Below, in pieces: positions 44,621 through 56,899 of a stretch of 62,000 bases of DNA. The notes beneath the pieces were generated by a model. That model saw only the letters and a program-made list of their open reading frames with translations, made no database searches and was not told the DNA's origin. Position numbers and translations under genes: made by a program. Origin of the DNA: Phoronis australis (Eukaryota; Phoronida; Phoronidae). The stretch spans positions 238,500 through 300,499 of the forward strand of contig NMRA01000108.1 of the NCBI GenBank assembly GCA_002633005.1, written 5' to 3'. How positions within the stretch are numbered: the stretch's first letter is position 1; each line of letters opens with the position of its first letter.

Positions 44621-47600
44621 TTGACTGTTTTACTATGGGTATATTTTTCTTGTTTGCTTAGTTTTACTAAAAACATGATTGGTTTACAAAATCTATAGCA
44701 GACTGGAGTTAACAAAGAAACAAATTACACAGGATTTCTTCTGTCGGCAAATATATACTTTTACTTAGTTTAAATTTGTTTTGCTAAATACACAGACTCT
44801 ACAATAAGGTTTCATAATGCCGAGAGGACAACTTTCGTACCCCGTCTGTTTGCGTGTCTTAATCAAAATACCGGAGTGGTAGAATGAGCAATACGCCCAC
44901 CGAAAATGAAGCTGATTTGAGGTAGCGAGATTAAAATGTGATGACAAACAGGATTTGTGGTTTATTTTTGACTTTTAGAGTCCCAATTATCCCGAGATGA
45001 CCTGGTTTTCGTGGTGAATAATGTTACAGTTGACAATAACAACATTGCGCAATACTGAAGTCCCCAAACCTAGTGCTCCCGGGAAGTATTGTACAACTCA
45101 TCTTAGTTCCGCTTAGTTTGTTTCGATTCCCACTATACCACGTGACTTTCAGCCGATGCTCTCGCGTCTATTTTACAAAACCCATTGATGGAAAATGTAT
45201 TCGCTATTTTACTTAAATGTGCATCAAACCATGTTTTGGTTTCACGCAGAACTTATTGACATCTCATTTCTTTCGTAATTCAACACTAGCTTGTATTACA
45301 CTTACTGATATCCGGTCAGATTATCTCTACTGTCTCGTAACCGGCGCATGCGCTTCCTGTGTTTTCCGACGAAAAAGCATGATATTATCTTGCAATATCA
45401 AGGGGTTACTTCAGCTTTTGGCCACTTCTTCATCTTTTTTCTCTTCTTCATTTTCTGGTAAAGTGTCTATTTTTTGTGCGGTCTCACAAAAGGAAACCGA
45501 AAACATGATTTATCTGAAACGCTTCCTCGTTGCGTCAAAAACTGCCATTCAACGTGGCCATTCCGTCACCACAAGAAATCGCTCACTCAAGTGTTTCACG
45601 TTTGCCGTTTGAGGTACTTTCAGTCATTGAGTAATATCTTTTTGACTTAATTCGTGTTTTTCATTTTCACAAAGGTTATAATAAATTTCAAGTAGGTAAG
45701 AGTAAGTTCGACCCGGTGGGACTATTTGCACACGGGAGTAAATATCTTTGGGGGAATATAACTCCGTGGAAATAAGTTCAGCCTTGGCGAAAACTGCCCT
45801 CATTATTTCCATCTATTAAGATGAAATTAAGTGGCGTCTCAGTGCTTCATGATCACTGCATTCTAAAACAGGAGTTTTCATAATGTGTCAGACGCAAATG
45901 TTCAGACCCTCCCGACATTATATAGCGATGCATACGAAATCTGAATCACTGTGGTGGCCTTAGGGTACGACAATCAAATGCATGTTAAAGACATGAATTT
46001 CAACAATTTTGTAAAAGAGATACGGTTTATAATATTGTGACCAGAAGTGGAAAAATGAACAAATGTTACAAAAACCATGTATAACCAAACCGCAGTAGAT
46101 TGTGAATCAATCAGACTTGAGATTGTATTTTATATCTTTAAAATACATGCATCTACAAATGTTATTTTTTACCATTCATCGTTTGATATGTCAGGCATTG
46201 TGTATCGCCTTAATGATTTTCACAATAAAACCTCAGCCAGGGGCTGCAATATGACGACAAGGGATTTGAATGGCGTGCTTTGGAATTTACATTGGCAGCA
46301 AAACTGGGTTACATGCAAGACGCCTTTCTTGTTGAAATTTCATAATTTTTACAAAATAACTGTTCATATCGACTTTCTGCTCGTTTGAAATTGTCCTCAA
46401 GCTGTTTCTTGTTCGAATTAGAAAAAATTCTTTTGACTTGGGAAGAAGTCCCGACTTAATACCGTGCTCAGTTATTTGGCTTGAGCCGGCGGGTAGAATA
46501 TTAAGACCAACTTTATAACAGAGAGCGGCCTAAACCACTAAAGTAAATTTTCGAAAGACATCAACACCGCGCACTTACCGTTGTGCACGCGCAAATTACC
46601 CAGAGACCCCAACAACTTCTTAGCAACCCTAAACAGTTTGTTGGTGGTATATTGTGTGAAGTTACCAATTAGTTTGTAAGATAACCTCAACAACGTGTGC
46701 CCTGGTTCTCTCATCTACAACGCAAGCCAACACCACCACAGAATATTACGTCAACAGGCAACATTGTGCACTACTGTTATCCTCCCCAAAGCAAAGTTCA
46801 GTACGCTTTTGTGTTGGTAGCAAAGTAGAGACGAAGAACTAAACTAGACCAACTAACTTACGATGATCTGGCTTCAAGCCTGTCAGTTGTGCAAAACGTT
46901 TTGACAGCGCCTGTTCCTACGTGAAAAATCCACGTTAGACCAACGCAAATAGCATAGTACAGGTCTTTGAAATTGATGCAGTGGTGGGGTTCTTTAGGTT
47001 GTCTATATTGTTAAAACGAAAAAGACACCTGATGCCAATTGAAATGGATTCGTGTCCTTATTTTGTACCTAGCGTCACCTGATGCCAGTTGAAGTTGGTC
47101 CGTATCGTTCTTTTTTCTTTTAAGAGTTAGGCGCTGAATTCATAATGAATCGGGCGCAGACCTGAAGCTATGACACTATTGTTTGACCTTGCCCAAGAAT
47201 CTCTTGTTTAAATTAAAAATGTCTAATTTCCGGATTATGATGGTAATAGGACGGTGACATAGGCACTTTGTAATATCGACAATTCGTTACCCCGTGAAAA
47301 TGTTTTAAAGAGTGATATGTAGTTACCCTGTACCCAGATTACAGCAGAGGTAAGTGAGCAAAATTAGCATTCAAAATTACCTCTTTTTATTATTATTCAA
47401 GCCAGAGTTTTCTCAAAGAAAGCAGGCGTTGCCTTAGACCACGTAACACTATAAAACAGATATCAACGTTTTCCTCAGATGAGAATTAGTTTCTCCAGGC
47501 TTGGAAATCTAAAAATTCGTTATTGCTTGAGACGTTTTAAAATAACTAGCCGAGACAAGCCGACTTGTAGAGCCCTGCCGTAAACAACAGTGAACTACAC

Positions 47601-48583
47601 ATATCACTCCTTTCTAGTCCAGAAATCACATTTAACTTGACAAAAGAACAATTTGAAAAGAATTCCGTGGCAGTAAGTATTCTAAACCAGTTCTTTGTGA
47701 GGGAAGGGTGATTTATCGTTGCATCTAATTTTTTTTTTTTTTTGAAAGGAGGATATCCTGTGTAAAACTTTGCTTTCCACGCGTGCCTTCATCAGAAACA
47801 CAAATACAAATTGAAGTCAATAAATTTGTATAAAAACGGGAAACGGGCAATGCGCATGCACACATGCGCCATTTCCGAATTCGCAACTTTAAACTTGGCT
47901 AACAATAAACTCTAATGCGTGTCCTCAGTCGCTGATGGTTTCGATGTTCCTGTTGGTAAAGGAAACAAAATCCTGTCACGATAAGGAATTTTATGAGACC
48001 AATTTTATGAGAGTAAAGGCCCAATTTGATTTTCATTTTTATCCGGCTAAACAGGACAAAATAGAATTTTACTAAAATGCAAGTTTTCAGCTCACCCGTT
48101 GTCACCGTTTCAACGAAGAATCGGAATAAAAACACGCATTATGGCTGAAGTGGGTCCCACTTGTTAACAGACTAGGAGCAGGGTTTTCATACCTCATCAG
48201 CTTTATGATAGAAATGTCAATTTTTTTCAGTACAAAATCTTCCTTAGAGGTCTATATAGAGTATTGGTAATCCAGCATGACCCCGAGACAATCACTGGAC
48301 GAACTAATATCTAAACCGTCTCCAATTAAACAGTCTCGTCTTTGCTTAGAATCTGAACAAGTTTTCCAGTCGTAGACAAACTTGACTATTCCCGGCAAAT
48401 ATTCCTCCACGAGCTGTTTGGTGAATGACAGACATAAGCCAAGTGCATTTGTTGCTAAAAGCTTTCCAGTCCCTTTCACTTTTTGCTTGCAAGGCAATCT
48501 GATGAGCTGTCCTTACTGTTCCCTAAAGAGAGGTTAACTCCTGTGCACCCAAATCTTGAGATTTCGGTGCACTGGCATCATCA
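44621..48583. other. No assignable gene; two exon-like openings
   Basis: A minus-strand opening at 45812-45624 reads KAELISTELYSPKDIYSRVQ and YSYLLEIYYNLCENEKHEL with coding-like codon choice, but I recognise no family. A short E/K-rich minus opening (MFSVSFCETAQKIDTLPENE) begins near 45507. A T15 run lies near 47729-47743. No gene model could be supported. Confidence 0.4.
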
Positions 48584-49330
48584 ATGGCAGCAAAAGAAAC
48601 AATAACACTGTTATCAACGAATCATACTATTTTTATTCTAGCCTCCATGCATACGGACAAAATGGCAACAACCGTCACTAGCACCGGACACAAAGCGCTT
48701 ATAAAACAAGTGATCACTGAAGACGAGGAGCAACCTAGTGTAAACTCACCAATTAACCTTCAACAGTTAAATGTCGTCAATGAACCAACCGATTCGCTTC
48801 ATGCCAAGAAGTTGAAAAGACACTCGAGTCTAGCTGCTTTCAGCGAAATGACGCGAAAGCCAAGCCTGTTAAGCTTTGGAAAACGTTTTTCACAGGCTTC
48901 GTTTTTCTCCCAAAATAGCCACCGCCTGAGTTGTGGAGGCAGTGACAGGATAGAGTCAATGTCGAAAGTAAAGATAAGAAATACGTACAGGATGGAACCG
49001 GAAGACGCCGAAATCTTCAATTCGTCGAAAGCTGAGAAAGTTATTCAACAAATTTTGGAAAAGCAGTTGCGGGACGTTAAGTACGACTCATTCACGTGTA
49101 GCAGTCTGTCGACTCTACTTTCAGATATTATCAAGGGGAAAGTGAAACTGATCACAAGCAAGCGATATAAAGTCATATGTACTGTGATTATTGGACAAAA
49201 TGTCGGCCAGTCGTGTCAAGCAGCCAGCCGATGTATGTGGAGTGTCGCCACTGACAGATTTGCGTCCGCTTCTTATTTAAACGCTTCGCTATTTGCCGTC
49301 GCAAATGTGTATGCCGTTTATTTTGAGTAG
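48584..49330 (+). CDS. Tctex1-domain dynein light chain (DYNLT4/5-type), single exon
   Basis: A 248-codon ORF ends in a complete Tctex1 domain (about residues 127-248): KVKIRNTYRMEPEDAEIF, VIQQILEKQLRDVKYD, CSSLSTLLSDIIKGKVKLI, KRYKVICTVIIGQNVGQS, ASRCMWSVATDRFASASYL and SLFAVANVYAVYFE. The domain forms the dimeric light chains that bind dynein intermediate chains and cargo; this subfamily includes TCTEX1D-type ciliary and regulatory proteins. Residues 78-118 are Ser/Arg-rich (KRHSSLAAF, RKPSLLSFGKRFSQASFF), a typical phosphorylatable tail. ATG at 48584 gives the full frame; the ATG at 48662 has better context (AAAATGG) and may be the real start, removing 26 residues. No introns or stops interrupt it. 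Vertebrate DYNLT4 also has an uninterrupted coding exon. It could be a retrogene, but no A tail is seen. Confidence 0.9.
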   Translation: MAAKETITLLSTNHTIFILASMHTDKMATTVTSTGHKALIKQVITEDEEQPSVNSPINLQQLNVVNEPTDSLHAKKLKRHSSLAAFSEMTRKPSLLSFGKRFSQASFFSQNSHRLSCGGSDRIESMSKVKIRNTYRMEPEDAEIFNSSKAEKVIQQILEKQLRDVKYDSFTCSSLSTLLSDIIKGKVKLITSKRYKVICTVIIGQNVGQSCQAASRCMWSVATDRFASASYLNASLFAVANVYAVYFE

Positions 49331-50050
49331 AGTGAAATCAAGAAGCGACACCTTTGGGATTATAACTTTCTGTAGAAGAGTAGACTACTCGTCTTCTTCG
49401 TAGCCTTGTAGTCTTGAAGGTCTGTTGGGAGCCGTGACATGCCTCTGAGAGTTGAAACTTTCAAGCGTGATTATGCAATCCCAAAAATGAAAATTACGAC
49501 CCATGTTTTTACAAAAGCTTCAAATAATGCCCCTACTTTAAAGGGTTAGACCCGGACTTTCCGAGATTTTTAAACGAAAACGATCATACAACTTGTAATG
49601 GGACAAAAATACATCTCACAAACTTTCCACTCTTATCGTCACCGCATAGACTCGGAAAGCGGTGACGTCACGCTTATAGCAACGCCCGCCATCTTGGATA
49701 CAAACAGCTGCTTATATACGTACAGCCATCAACGCGCTCTTGCTAAATATCATTTTTTTCACGCTTTGTGGCCATAATAGCGAACAAATTATTGTCATCA
49801 GACACAGGCTCAGCTAAAAACATAACAGTGTCGTTTCATTGAACACGTGTCGCTCTTAGACAAACACAGGGTCTTTAGATAAGTCCAAAGGGAAAAAAGC
49901 CGGATTTTAGCGAACGCTGCTGCAGCCGCCACTAATACACATCGTCACTCTGAATATGACGTCAGTTGGCACGAGTCTTAGGTTTTTTATTATGAAGCGC
50001 CAAGGGGCTCTTAAACGAGTACCTTACTGTGCGTTGAAATGTGCTTAATA
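49331..50050. other. 3' flank; two CRE-like palindromes
   Basis: TGACGTCA occurs at 49663-49670 and 49957-49964, the consensus for CREB/ATF binding. No gene start is associated with them and no polyadenylation signal lies close to 49330. Confidence 0.4.
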
Positions 50051-53000
50051 GTCGGTGGGCCAAAATTTGTAGGGCCTCTAGAAAATGGTTTTTGTGAGTA
50101 CTTTAGGGGGGCAATTTTATTTTGGTGTTTTTTAATTCATTTATTAGAGTGTTTTCAAAATCTAAAAATTACCTAATAATCACCAAAGAGCTTAGTAAAC
50201 TTATATTTGTAAAACAACAGTTTTGGTGAATTTTTTGTAAAACAAGTAATATGGTCCCATCAGTGCCATTCCATTGAACAATATTACACTCACATTACAT
50301 GTTTTACTATTGTAGATTAATTGTAAACAGTGAAATTTAAAAAATGTAAAGAGACACCTAGTGGCAAAAATGCAAACTAAGTCTGAATGTTACTAGGAAG
50401 TTATTCTGGCATTGTCTGGCAACAAAAATAACACAAAACACTTGAGACTGGGCAGAGTTTGTGCCTCAATGACTAAAACATAGACTAATGGTGTAAAATA
50501 CAGCTTGTCTGCATAATACACCAGAAATACTTTATAGTACAAAAAATAATATAGTTGAATGATCTCTGTGAATGTGCACACAGACTGTATGAAAATAATA
50601 GATTATTCTGACAGCGTTTATCAAGCAGTTTGAGACAAATACATGACAAGGATCAAAGTATGTACTTTCTATTACTTAATCATCAACAAATAAAATTAAC
50701 TTTTTAATCCAAAAAAAACGAAATAACGGGGTTGGAGGTCTATTTAGGGTTGACTTGTCAAAGAACTATCCAATGTTATGCAGTCAGTGTTGCTGATGTT
50801 ACTACAGTTGTCACAGCTGCACATTTCTGTACAGTTTGATCCAGCATTGCAGCACAAACTCAGTTTCCCAGCACACATGTTCTTTTTGCACTTGCAGCGT
50901 TCATCGTTTAGTACTGTCAATGGAGATGCGGACATTGCCATACATTTTAAGTGCAAAGCTCCACCGCCAAGGAGCCAACTATGGTTGATTAGAGAGGGTG
51001 CAGCACCACACACTGGTGATTCGCAGGCAATCAACAGTCAAACACTAAGTCCTTGTTTGGAGGCGGGCAGGATTTGAATAAACGTTTGATTCAAAATATG
51101 TTATAATGGGCTGTGTTAATTAGAGTCAGCAAGTGAAATATTGAACACTAGCATCAATTCACTTTCGTGTCTCTTAGTCGGGCACAAACTACAACAGTGA
51201 GTAGCTTCAACAATATTTCTTAAGATTGCCTGTCCAAATAACTTCATGCACACCAGCTTTCTGAAGAACAGCTTCAAAATCTTGCTTTAGTTTTGAAAGG
51301 CAAATGACATCCCCATGTGTTAGAAGCTTCGATTCAATGAACTCCAAACAAGACTGTATAAAAACATCTCTGAAAACTGTGGATTCGTCACTCTTCACAA
51401 TCCTTGTCTTTCTATTTTTTATTGCATGATGATCTGTGGTACTTGGCTTCTAAGACACAAGGTCTTTATCTTTGAATTTCATTTGCATATTCAGGGCTCT
51501 GGACTGAGCTGTCGCTTGCGATACAAGTCCAACTGAAAAAAACCCGAACTGTTAACACTAATTTAACATACAACTATGAGTGAGTTGGCATGTAACTTTT
51601 TCAGACGGACTTATCAGGAACTGATCCACCACCAGCCTAAGAAATTTACATGCCGTCTGATCTGTCGCCTAAAAATGTTGATCGTCTAATAATTAGATTA
51701 GTTGATGCAACTGAAAATAAATCAGCTGATGTACCAGAGCAGTGATTGAAATTTAATTTTTTTAAATCAGATGCTCAAACCATAGTCAATCGATTTATAC
51801 TTAAGGTAATCGACATTTCACGAAATGGAAAGTGGCTTCCATCGTCCTCAAATTACGACGACGATGGCCACTTAGGCACTCTAATTTAATTATCACTGCA
51901 GCTACCTAAGTAATTAATGTTTACAAAAAATTGAGAAGAGGTTCCCCCTATCCCAGGACTATATGACGGCAGGGAATGACGACCATTTGGGCATGTTGTT
52001 TGCAACCATCTACTCCATTTAACCATCTCAAAAACTTTTGACTTAAAGTGCTCTAAAATCACACCCACAGTATAACGCCATATGATTATCCCTTAACGCA
52101 AGCAGTGACAATGTGGCAACTGAACAATGGAGTACGTGTTCGAAAAACAGGATTGCTGGAGTATTTGTTTAAACTGAGAACAAATGAAAACATTAACCAA
52201 CTTCTCAGAGGCATCCCTCTACGCGGTACTTCTAAACTTATAGGAACATAATTTGCTGAAAAGCATCCGGCATATGGAGTACCTATGGTATGATCACCGT
52301 CTCTACTGGGTCAGCCGTATTGTCTAATGCCTAGGCAGCCAAGGGGCTGAACAAGTTAAAAAAAAACAACTGGTGACAATACTGAAACACACATGGAAAA
52401 CACCAAGATGTACCTTTCAAAAACACGTACCTGTTTTTCAAAGCTATACTTCTTTCTCTTTCTTGAAATATGGTCCATAATATACTTTTCCTGCTAATAA
52501 ATGATGCACTCATGTTTCAGAATGTTCCAATCTTATTCTGGTTAATTGGGTATTTCAGATTTTGGAAGTATAATTGATTTTCTTGGGAAATCTTGGATAA
52601 CATCTGTATCACTTTCAGCAACTTCAGCTTTAGTACTTCTGTTGGTGCCTTGAAACGTTGCTATGCCGTTCTATGTCCTTTCAATTTTTTGGTCTAACAC
52701 TTGGTCTTCTAGTCTACAGCACTCAGCAGTATACTGTGTAGGACATGCAGCTGTTTTCACAACAAACGTTTGTGACACCTCTTCTTCTTTTTGATATACT
52801 GATCTAAAGAGTTCCACAGTCCATCAGCTTTCGTCAGGAAGCTTTCCTAAGCTTCTTTAGGCTCTGCCATCACAATTTTGTGCTGTTTGATAAACCTTGA
52901 ATTACACGAGCATCACACTCTATGGGAGCAGCCATATTGAAGTAACTAAGCACAACAATACAATCTGGCTCTCTGATTGGTCAATTCAGTAGAAAAGCAC

Positions 53001-53171
53001 CTCCAAGTGGCAGGAATGTGCATAATATTTTGTGCAACAAAAACACCTTTTTTAAAAAAAATGTGCAAGTGTAGACGTGGGAACTTTTTGGAATTTGATT
53101 TATAGGTATATNCCCCCCCCCCCCCCCAAAGTACTCACAAGGATGAACGCGATGAGATCTGGCCCACCGAC
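50051..53171 (-). mobile_element. 3.1-kb TIR transposon with decayed Cys-rich gene
   Basis: The ends GTCGGTGGGCCA and TGGCCCACCGAC are perfect inverted repeats, each preceded or followed by TA (50049-50050 and 53172-53173). Inward, both sides share GTGAGTACTTTRGGGGGG at about 60 bp, so the TIR is about 60 bp and interrupted. The right end carries a C-tract with the ambiguous base at 53112. Minus-strand coding remnants read inward from the right (see 50744-52930). The flanking TA would fit a TA target duplication, but it is also part of a longer AT palindrome, so the superfamily is undecided. Confidence 0.8.
50744..52930 (-). pseudogene. Decayed ORF of the TIR element, Cys-rich C-terminus
   Basis: Near 52890-52790 a broken frame reads AEPKEA, then SFLTKADGLWNSLDQYIKKK. 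A middle piece at 51398-51207 reads FIQSCLEFIESKLLTHGDVI, CLSKLKQDFEAVLQKAG and VIWTGNLKKYC. The last part, 51034-50744, ends ERCKCKKNMCAGKLSLCCNA and CTEMCSCDNCSN, a CxC-type cysteine cluster likely to bind metal. The order N-to-C along the minus strand fits one protein of an unnamed repeat-associated family in which I expect such a C-terminal cluster. Many stops separate the pieces. No catalytic core can be named. Confidence 0.6.
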
Positions 53172-53254
53172 TATAATCTACGCGTACTTTTGGTTAACCC
53201 ACACATACTTTTGCTTGATCAACGCGGAAACTGTAGACTAGATTCATAAGATTA

Positions 53255-53360
53255 GAAACTTTCAGATACTATGCTTTGTGTACTTCTCTCCAAAATGTTG
53301 TTAAAAGTTAATTTCAAAATTCTCCACTTTTGCAAAAGGGGCTATCAAAGTATGGCATTT
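53255..53360 (+). repeat. Dispersed repeat family E, copy 2
   Basis: AAACTTTCAGATACTATG, GTACTTCTCTCCAAAATG and ACTTTTGCAAAAGGGGCTAT align in order with 40290-40395. Confidence 0.6.
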
Positions 53361-54635
53361 TTATGATGTCCGTGGAAAAAAAATAGAATTGCATAACGCA
53401 AAAATAAATGATCTGTTAGAAAACTGTAACAACATTTTGACATCACACTTTGAAATCCGTATGAAATAAAATTTGGTGATTGTATTGTCACGTGTCCCAA
53501 GTATTTATAGATGGGTACGAAATCAAAAGTAAATTTTACAGGTCTTCAGCTTCTTTGAAGAATGGATTATAGTCTACTGCGCTATAGAAATTTGGCAAAA
53601 TACGCACACTTTTATATCAAAAACACGAAAAAAACAATCCCACCAGTCCATCAACTTTCAAAACTGAACTCTAGCAAACACTATGTGACGATGTGTTATT
53701 AAGCTGAATTCGAGTTACGAGGAGGCCCGTAGGAAGGCAAAAATTATATTGGCGGGCACAAACCAATTCGCCTAAACCAAACTACTCCTGCCCCACCCCC
53801 TCCAACCACTCCCTCTTCCCCCGTTCTCCAGATGTCGCGACATTTGAACCGACCCCCTCTTCCATGTCCGCCATAGGAGGGGACGTGCAATCCCAACGAA
53901 GAAACCGTCAGGATTTGAGTAACCGTGAACCAACAAGGTCTAGCAGAGTTTTAAAGAATGAGCCTAGGGTCAGCGCAGTGACGGATAGCTGGAGCTACCT
54001 CTACTATAGCTGAGATCTAACAGTGTGAAAATACGAAATTCGATGAACTACAGCTAGTCGCTGGTCAGCTCAGCTATAATTCACTTGAAACAGGCAGTTT
54101 AGCTCGTACATTTTACCTATCCGTCTGCGCTGGCTCTAAGGTCAAGATTCGTTTTATTATGATCCAGTTTCGGGGAAAGTTCATTTTGTTATGGTCATTC
54201 GTTGAAGGATTTTTTTGAAAAGGTGAGGTCCGAGGTGTAGTGCCTTTGGGGCTGTTTCAAAACTCCTTGTTGAAACACGGCCGGTAGTCCAGTTTCTAGT
54301 GGCGGGGGAAAATGATGCAGAGTGTGTCCCAAAAATATACACACTTCAACACATGGAGTTCAAATTCAGTTAACAGGATCACTAAAAATCTGCGCGGGCC
54401 TACTGCATGGTTGCACTTTATTTTTAACGTGGGTGCGTCAGTCATGACGTGCTATGTCTATGTAGTATGCTCGGGAATCGCAGGAAAACGATTCAGCTCT
54501 GAAGAACAAAAAATCATTGCACAATACTACTGGAAACTAAGAACATCAAGGAAGTGCAAAGACAACCTGTCCAAGTTAACGAGCAATGAGTTTAATTTAT
54601 TTATTTATGGACTTAAACGTCTTTTTCGATCTACG
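53361..54635. other. No assignable gene
   Basis: A 116-codon opening at 54312-54662 (+) shows no motif and runs into the tandem duplication that follows. A C-rich patch lies at 53785-53880. Confidence 0.45.
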
Positions 54636-55330
54636 GTTTGTGAATTTAGACCACTAATCTAGTTCCAAAGTCAATAAATATATGCTGTCACTTGAATAGT
54701 GAGAATACTTTGTAGAGCTCTCCGACTTTGATCAATATCCTTGAGACTTATTTCAGATAGACAAAAATCGGTTAGTATATTTTGCTATTCGGGGATCTGA
54801 TGATAGATCGAATTTACCCAATGTCAGTCTGCAACTAAGTCCAGTGAAGCATCGCAACTTCTTACAAGATTACCTTCTAATTGTCAAAAAAATCATCTAT
54901 CAATCATTCGATTTTCGTAGATACGTAAACATGCAAATCAGAGACCAACAATCGATTCAATGAGAAATGTGTTTACCTTGATTTAATGACTTAATTCCTG
55001 TTTGATCCTCTGTTTGTGAGTTTAAACGAAAAAAACGTACCTTAATAAAAAAGCAGTGTTATTATTGTCATTTGAATTGTGAGCATATTTTGTGAAACTG
55101 TCCGAATTTCATCAATGTCTTTGAGAGTTATTTTAGGCAAAAATTGTCTAAGTGTACTTTACTATTTGGGAATCGGATTATAGAGTTTTCCAACTTCAAA
55201 ATGCAACTAAGTTCACTGAAACATCACCAGTTCTGATAAGATTAGCTTCTGATTGTCAAAAGTAATCTATGATTCTGTCAATTTTCATAGATCCATAAAC
55301 ATCTAAATCAGAAACCAACGATTTTTTTAC
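54636..55330 (+). repeat. Tandem duplication, about 376-bp unit
   Basis: 54636-54955 and 55012-55330 align along their length with a 376-bp offset: GTTTGTGARTTTA, GTCAYTTGAATWGTGAG, TGCAACTAAGT and AAATCAGARACCAACGAT-like blocks occur in order in both. By-eye identity is about 75%, so the duplication is old. No ORF is shared. Confidence 0.8.
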
Positions 55331-56107
55331 GAAAACGGAATGTTATTAGCAATTTCCGTAGGCATGCTCGCAAATTTTTGACGGGTAACCTGGCAAACAT
55401 GGGAGACGGGGCATTCGTATTTAGGTGTATTGTTGTTCATTTCAGAGGTTCCTATAATGGTTCACGAGTTACAGTTGAACTCCAAAAAACGATGAAATCT
55501 TTTTTATGATTGCAAGTACTTTGAGTACCCCCATTCGACATGTACATGGTCATCAAAGATCTTAAGCCCGACAGTCTTTTTCTACATGTGCGAATTCTTT
55601 ATAAACAACTCCTAGTAACGATCTTCAAAAGAAATGCTGTTCATGTGATATTTTGGGAAAAAGTAGCATTATTTTATAACAAACCATCACAAATAGTAGT
55701 CTTCAATTTCTTCAAAATTGTATTTTTTCGATGGCGGTCAATCCCATTGTATTTTCACATTTTTGGTTGTTTGAGTCGAATGTCTTAATGCAAAATAACC
55801 CCTCTGTCGATTTTAATGAAACCTTTTTAAATGAAAACTTCACCATTTTCCTCAAAATCCCTGTTCGGAATTTTCGGTTAGTCTCTTCGTTTTGTTTCTA
55901 TGACAAATCAACTCGCAAAACGTAAGATATTTGTTGTAAAAAAGAAGTCGTATTCGTTGATGAATAAATATTGAGCTTTGGAAGTTTCAGCAAAATTCAC
56001 CAAACCGTTTTTGAGAACTTGTGTTCCTAAGTTCAAATAAAGTCGATTTCCCGATGCCGAGAATAAGCCGATTAAACTGGGACGAGCGAAAGTCTCAAAG
56101 TCTTCGG
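55331..56107. other. No assignable gene
   Basis: AT-rich; the openings at 55540-55788 and 55731-55925 (+) are phenylalanine-rich and look like chance translation of T-rich sequence. Confidence 0.5.
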
Positions 56108-56274
56108 TTACCGTACTCGTCCGGGTTACCGCCCAGGGCGCTTAAATTGGGAATCTAAAAAACAAGGGGTGGGCAGTAAGCAGAGCATGGGTGCTTAAAA
56201 ATGACAAATTGAAATTTCGGGGGTGGGATCAAAGGTAAGCCGAGCAAGGGCGGTAACCCGGACGAGTACGGTAA
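56108..56274. mobile_element. 167-bp MITE, family F
   Basis: The ends TTACCGTACTCGTCCGGGTT and its complement at 56255-56274 are perfect inverted repeats that extend inward to GGGCGGTAACC, 27 bp or more. The flanks GTCTTCGG (56100-56107) and TTATTCGG (56275-56282) agree at six of eight bases, which would fit an 8-bp hAT-type target duplication. There is no coding capacity. Confidence 0.82.
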
Positions 56275-56899
56275 TTATTCGGTGAAAACTTGTTTTCCGT
56301 TCAATAAAACCAAAACATGCCTAAACCATGTGAGCTATTTCAACATTCACTTACAATGTCAACTGAATTTGAAATGCGTAATTAACTTAATTATCATTAA
56401 AACGTACCTTCCCCAGCCACGAGGTAGGATGAACCGTTGCTGTAGGTCACAGTTTATTGTTATACAGATAGTCCGTACACGTCACGTGCCCGGAGTCTGA
56501 TAAGAAACCAAGCAAGAAATGGATAACAAAAATCGAGTCGGTGGATTAAAGCATGTCGTTAGCATGAGCTCAAAACAGCGGAATGTCAATTTACTTATTG
56601 AGTTAAAGAATTTAGGTGAGGTTTTATCTCTTTTCACAACTTGCTGTAATCATGGCGACAGAGGCGTGAGGCGAATCGTAGCATTCATTCTCAACTGTCG
56701 TATGCCTGTAGACGCACAACTTGATCCCTCAGGATCAAAACTACGTTTTGTCTTTGTTTTCCCCGGCATCGTTCAGTCATAACTACACCTCGTTGGCTCA
56801 ATATAATGGCGACTCGATGAATGAAAGGACTGAGGGTACATAAGCTGCTCTGTGGCTGGCGCCAGGGAGATTCGAATTGAGTGACAGCCTTGTAACCTT
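56275..56899. other. No assignable gene
   Basis: The 87-codon opening 56519-56782 (+) has no recognised domain. Confidence 0.45.

Noticed and set aside
45217-45612. 131-codon plus-strand opening
   Set aside because: No motif; antisense to an E/K-rich opening, and neither could be joined into a gene.
53112-53128. C-tract next to an ambiguous base
   Set aside because: Homopolymer with a sequencing ambiguity at the transposon's right end; not a feature by itself.
54312-54662. 116-codon plus-strand opening
   Set aside because: No domain and it runs into a non-coding tandem duplication.
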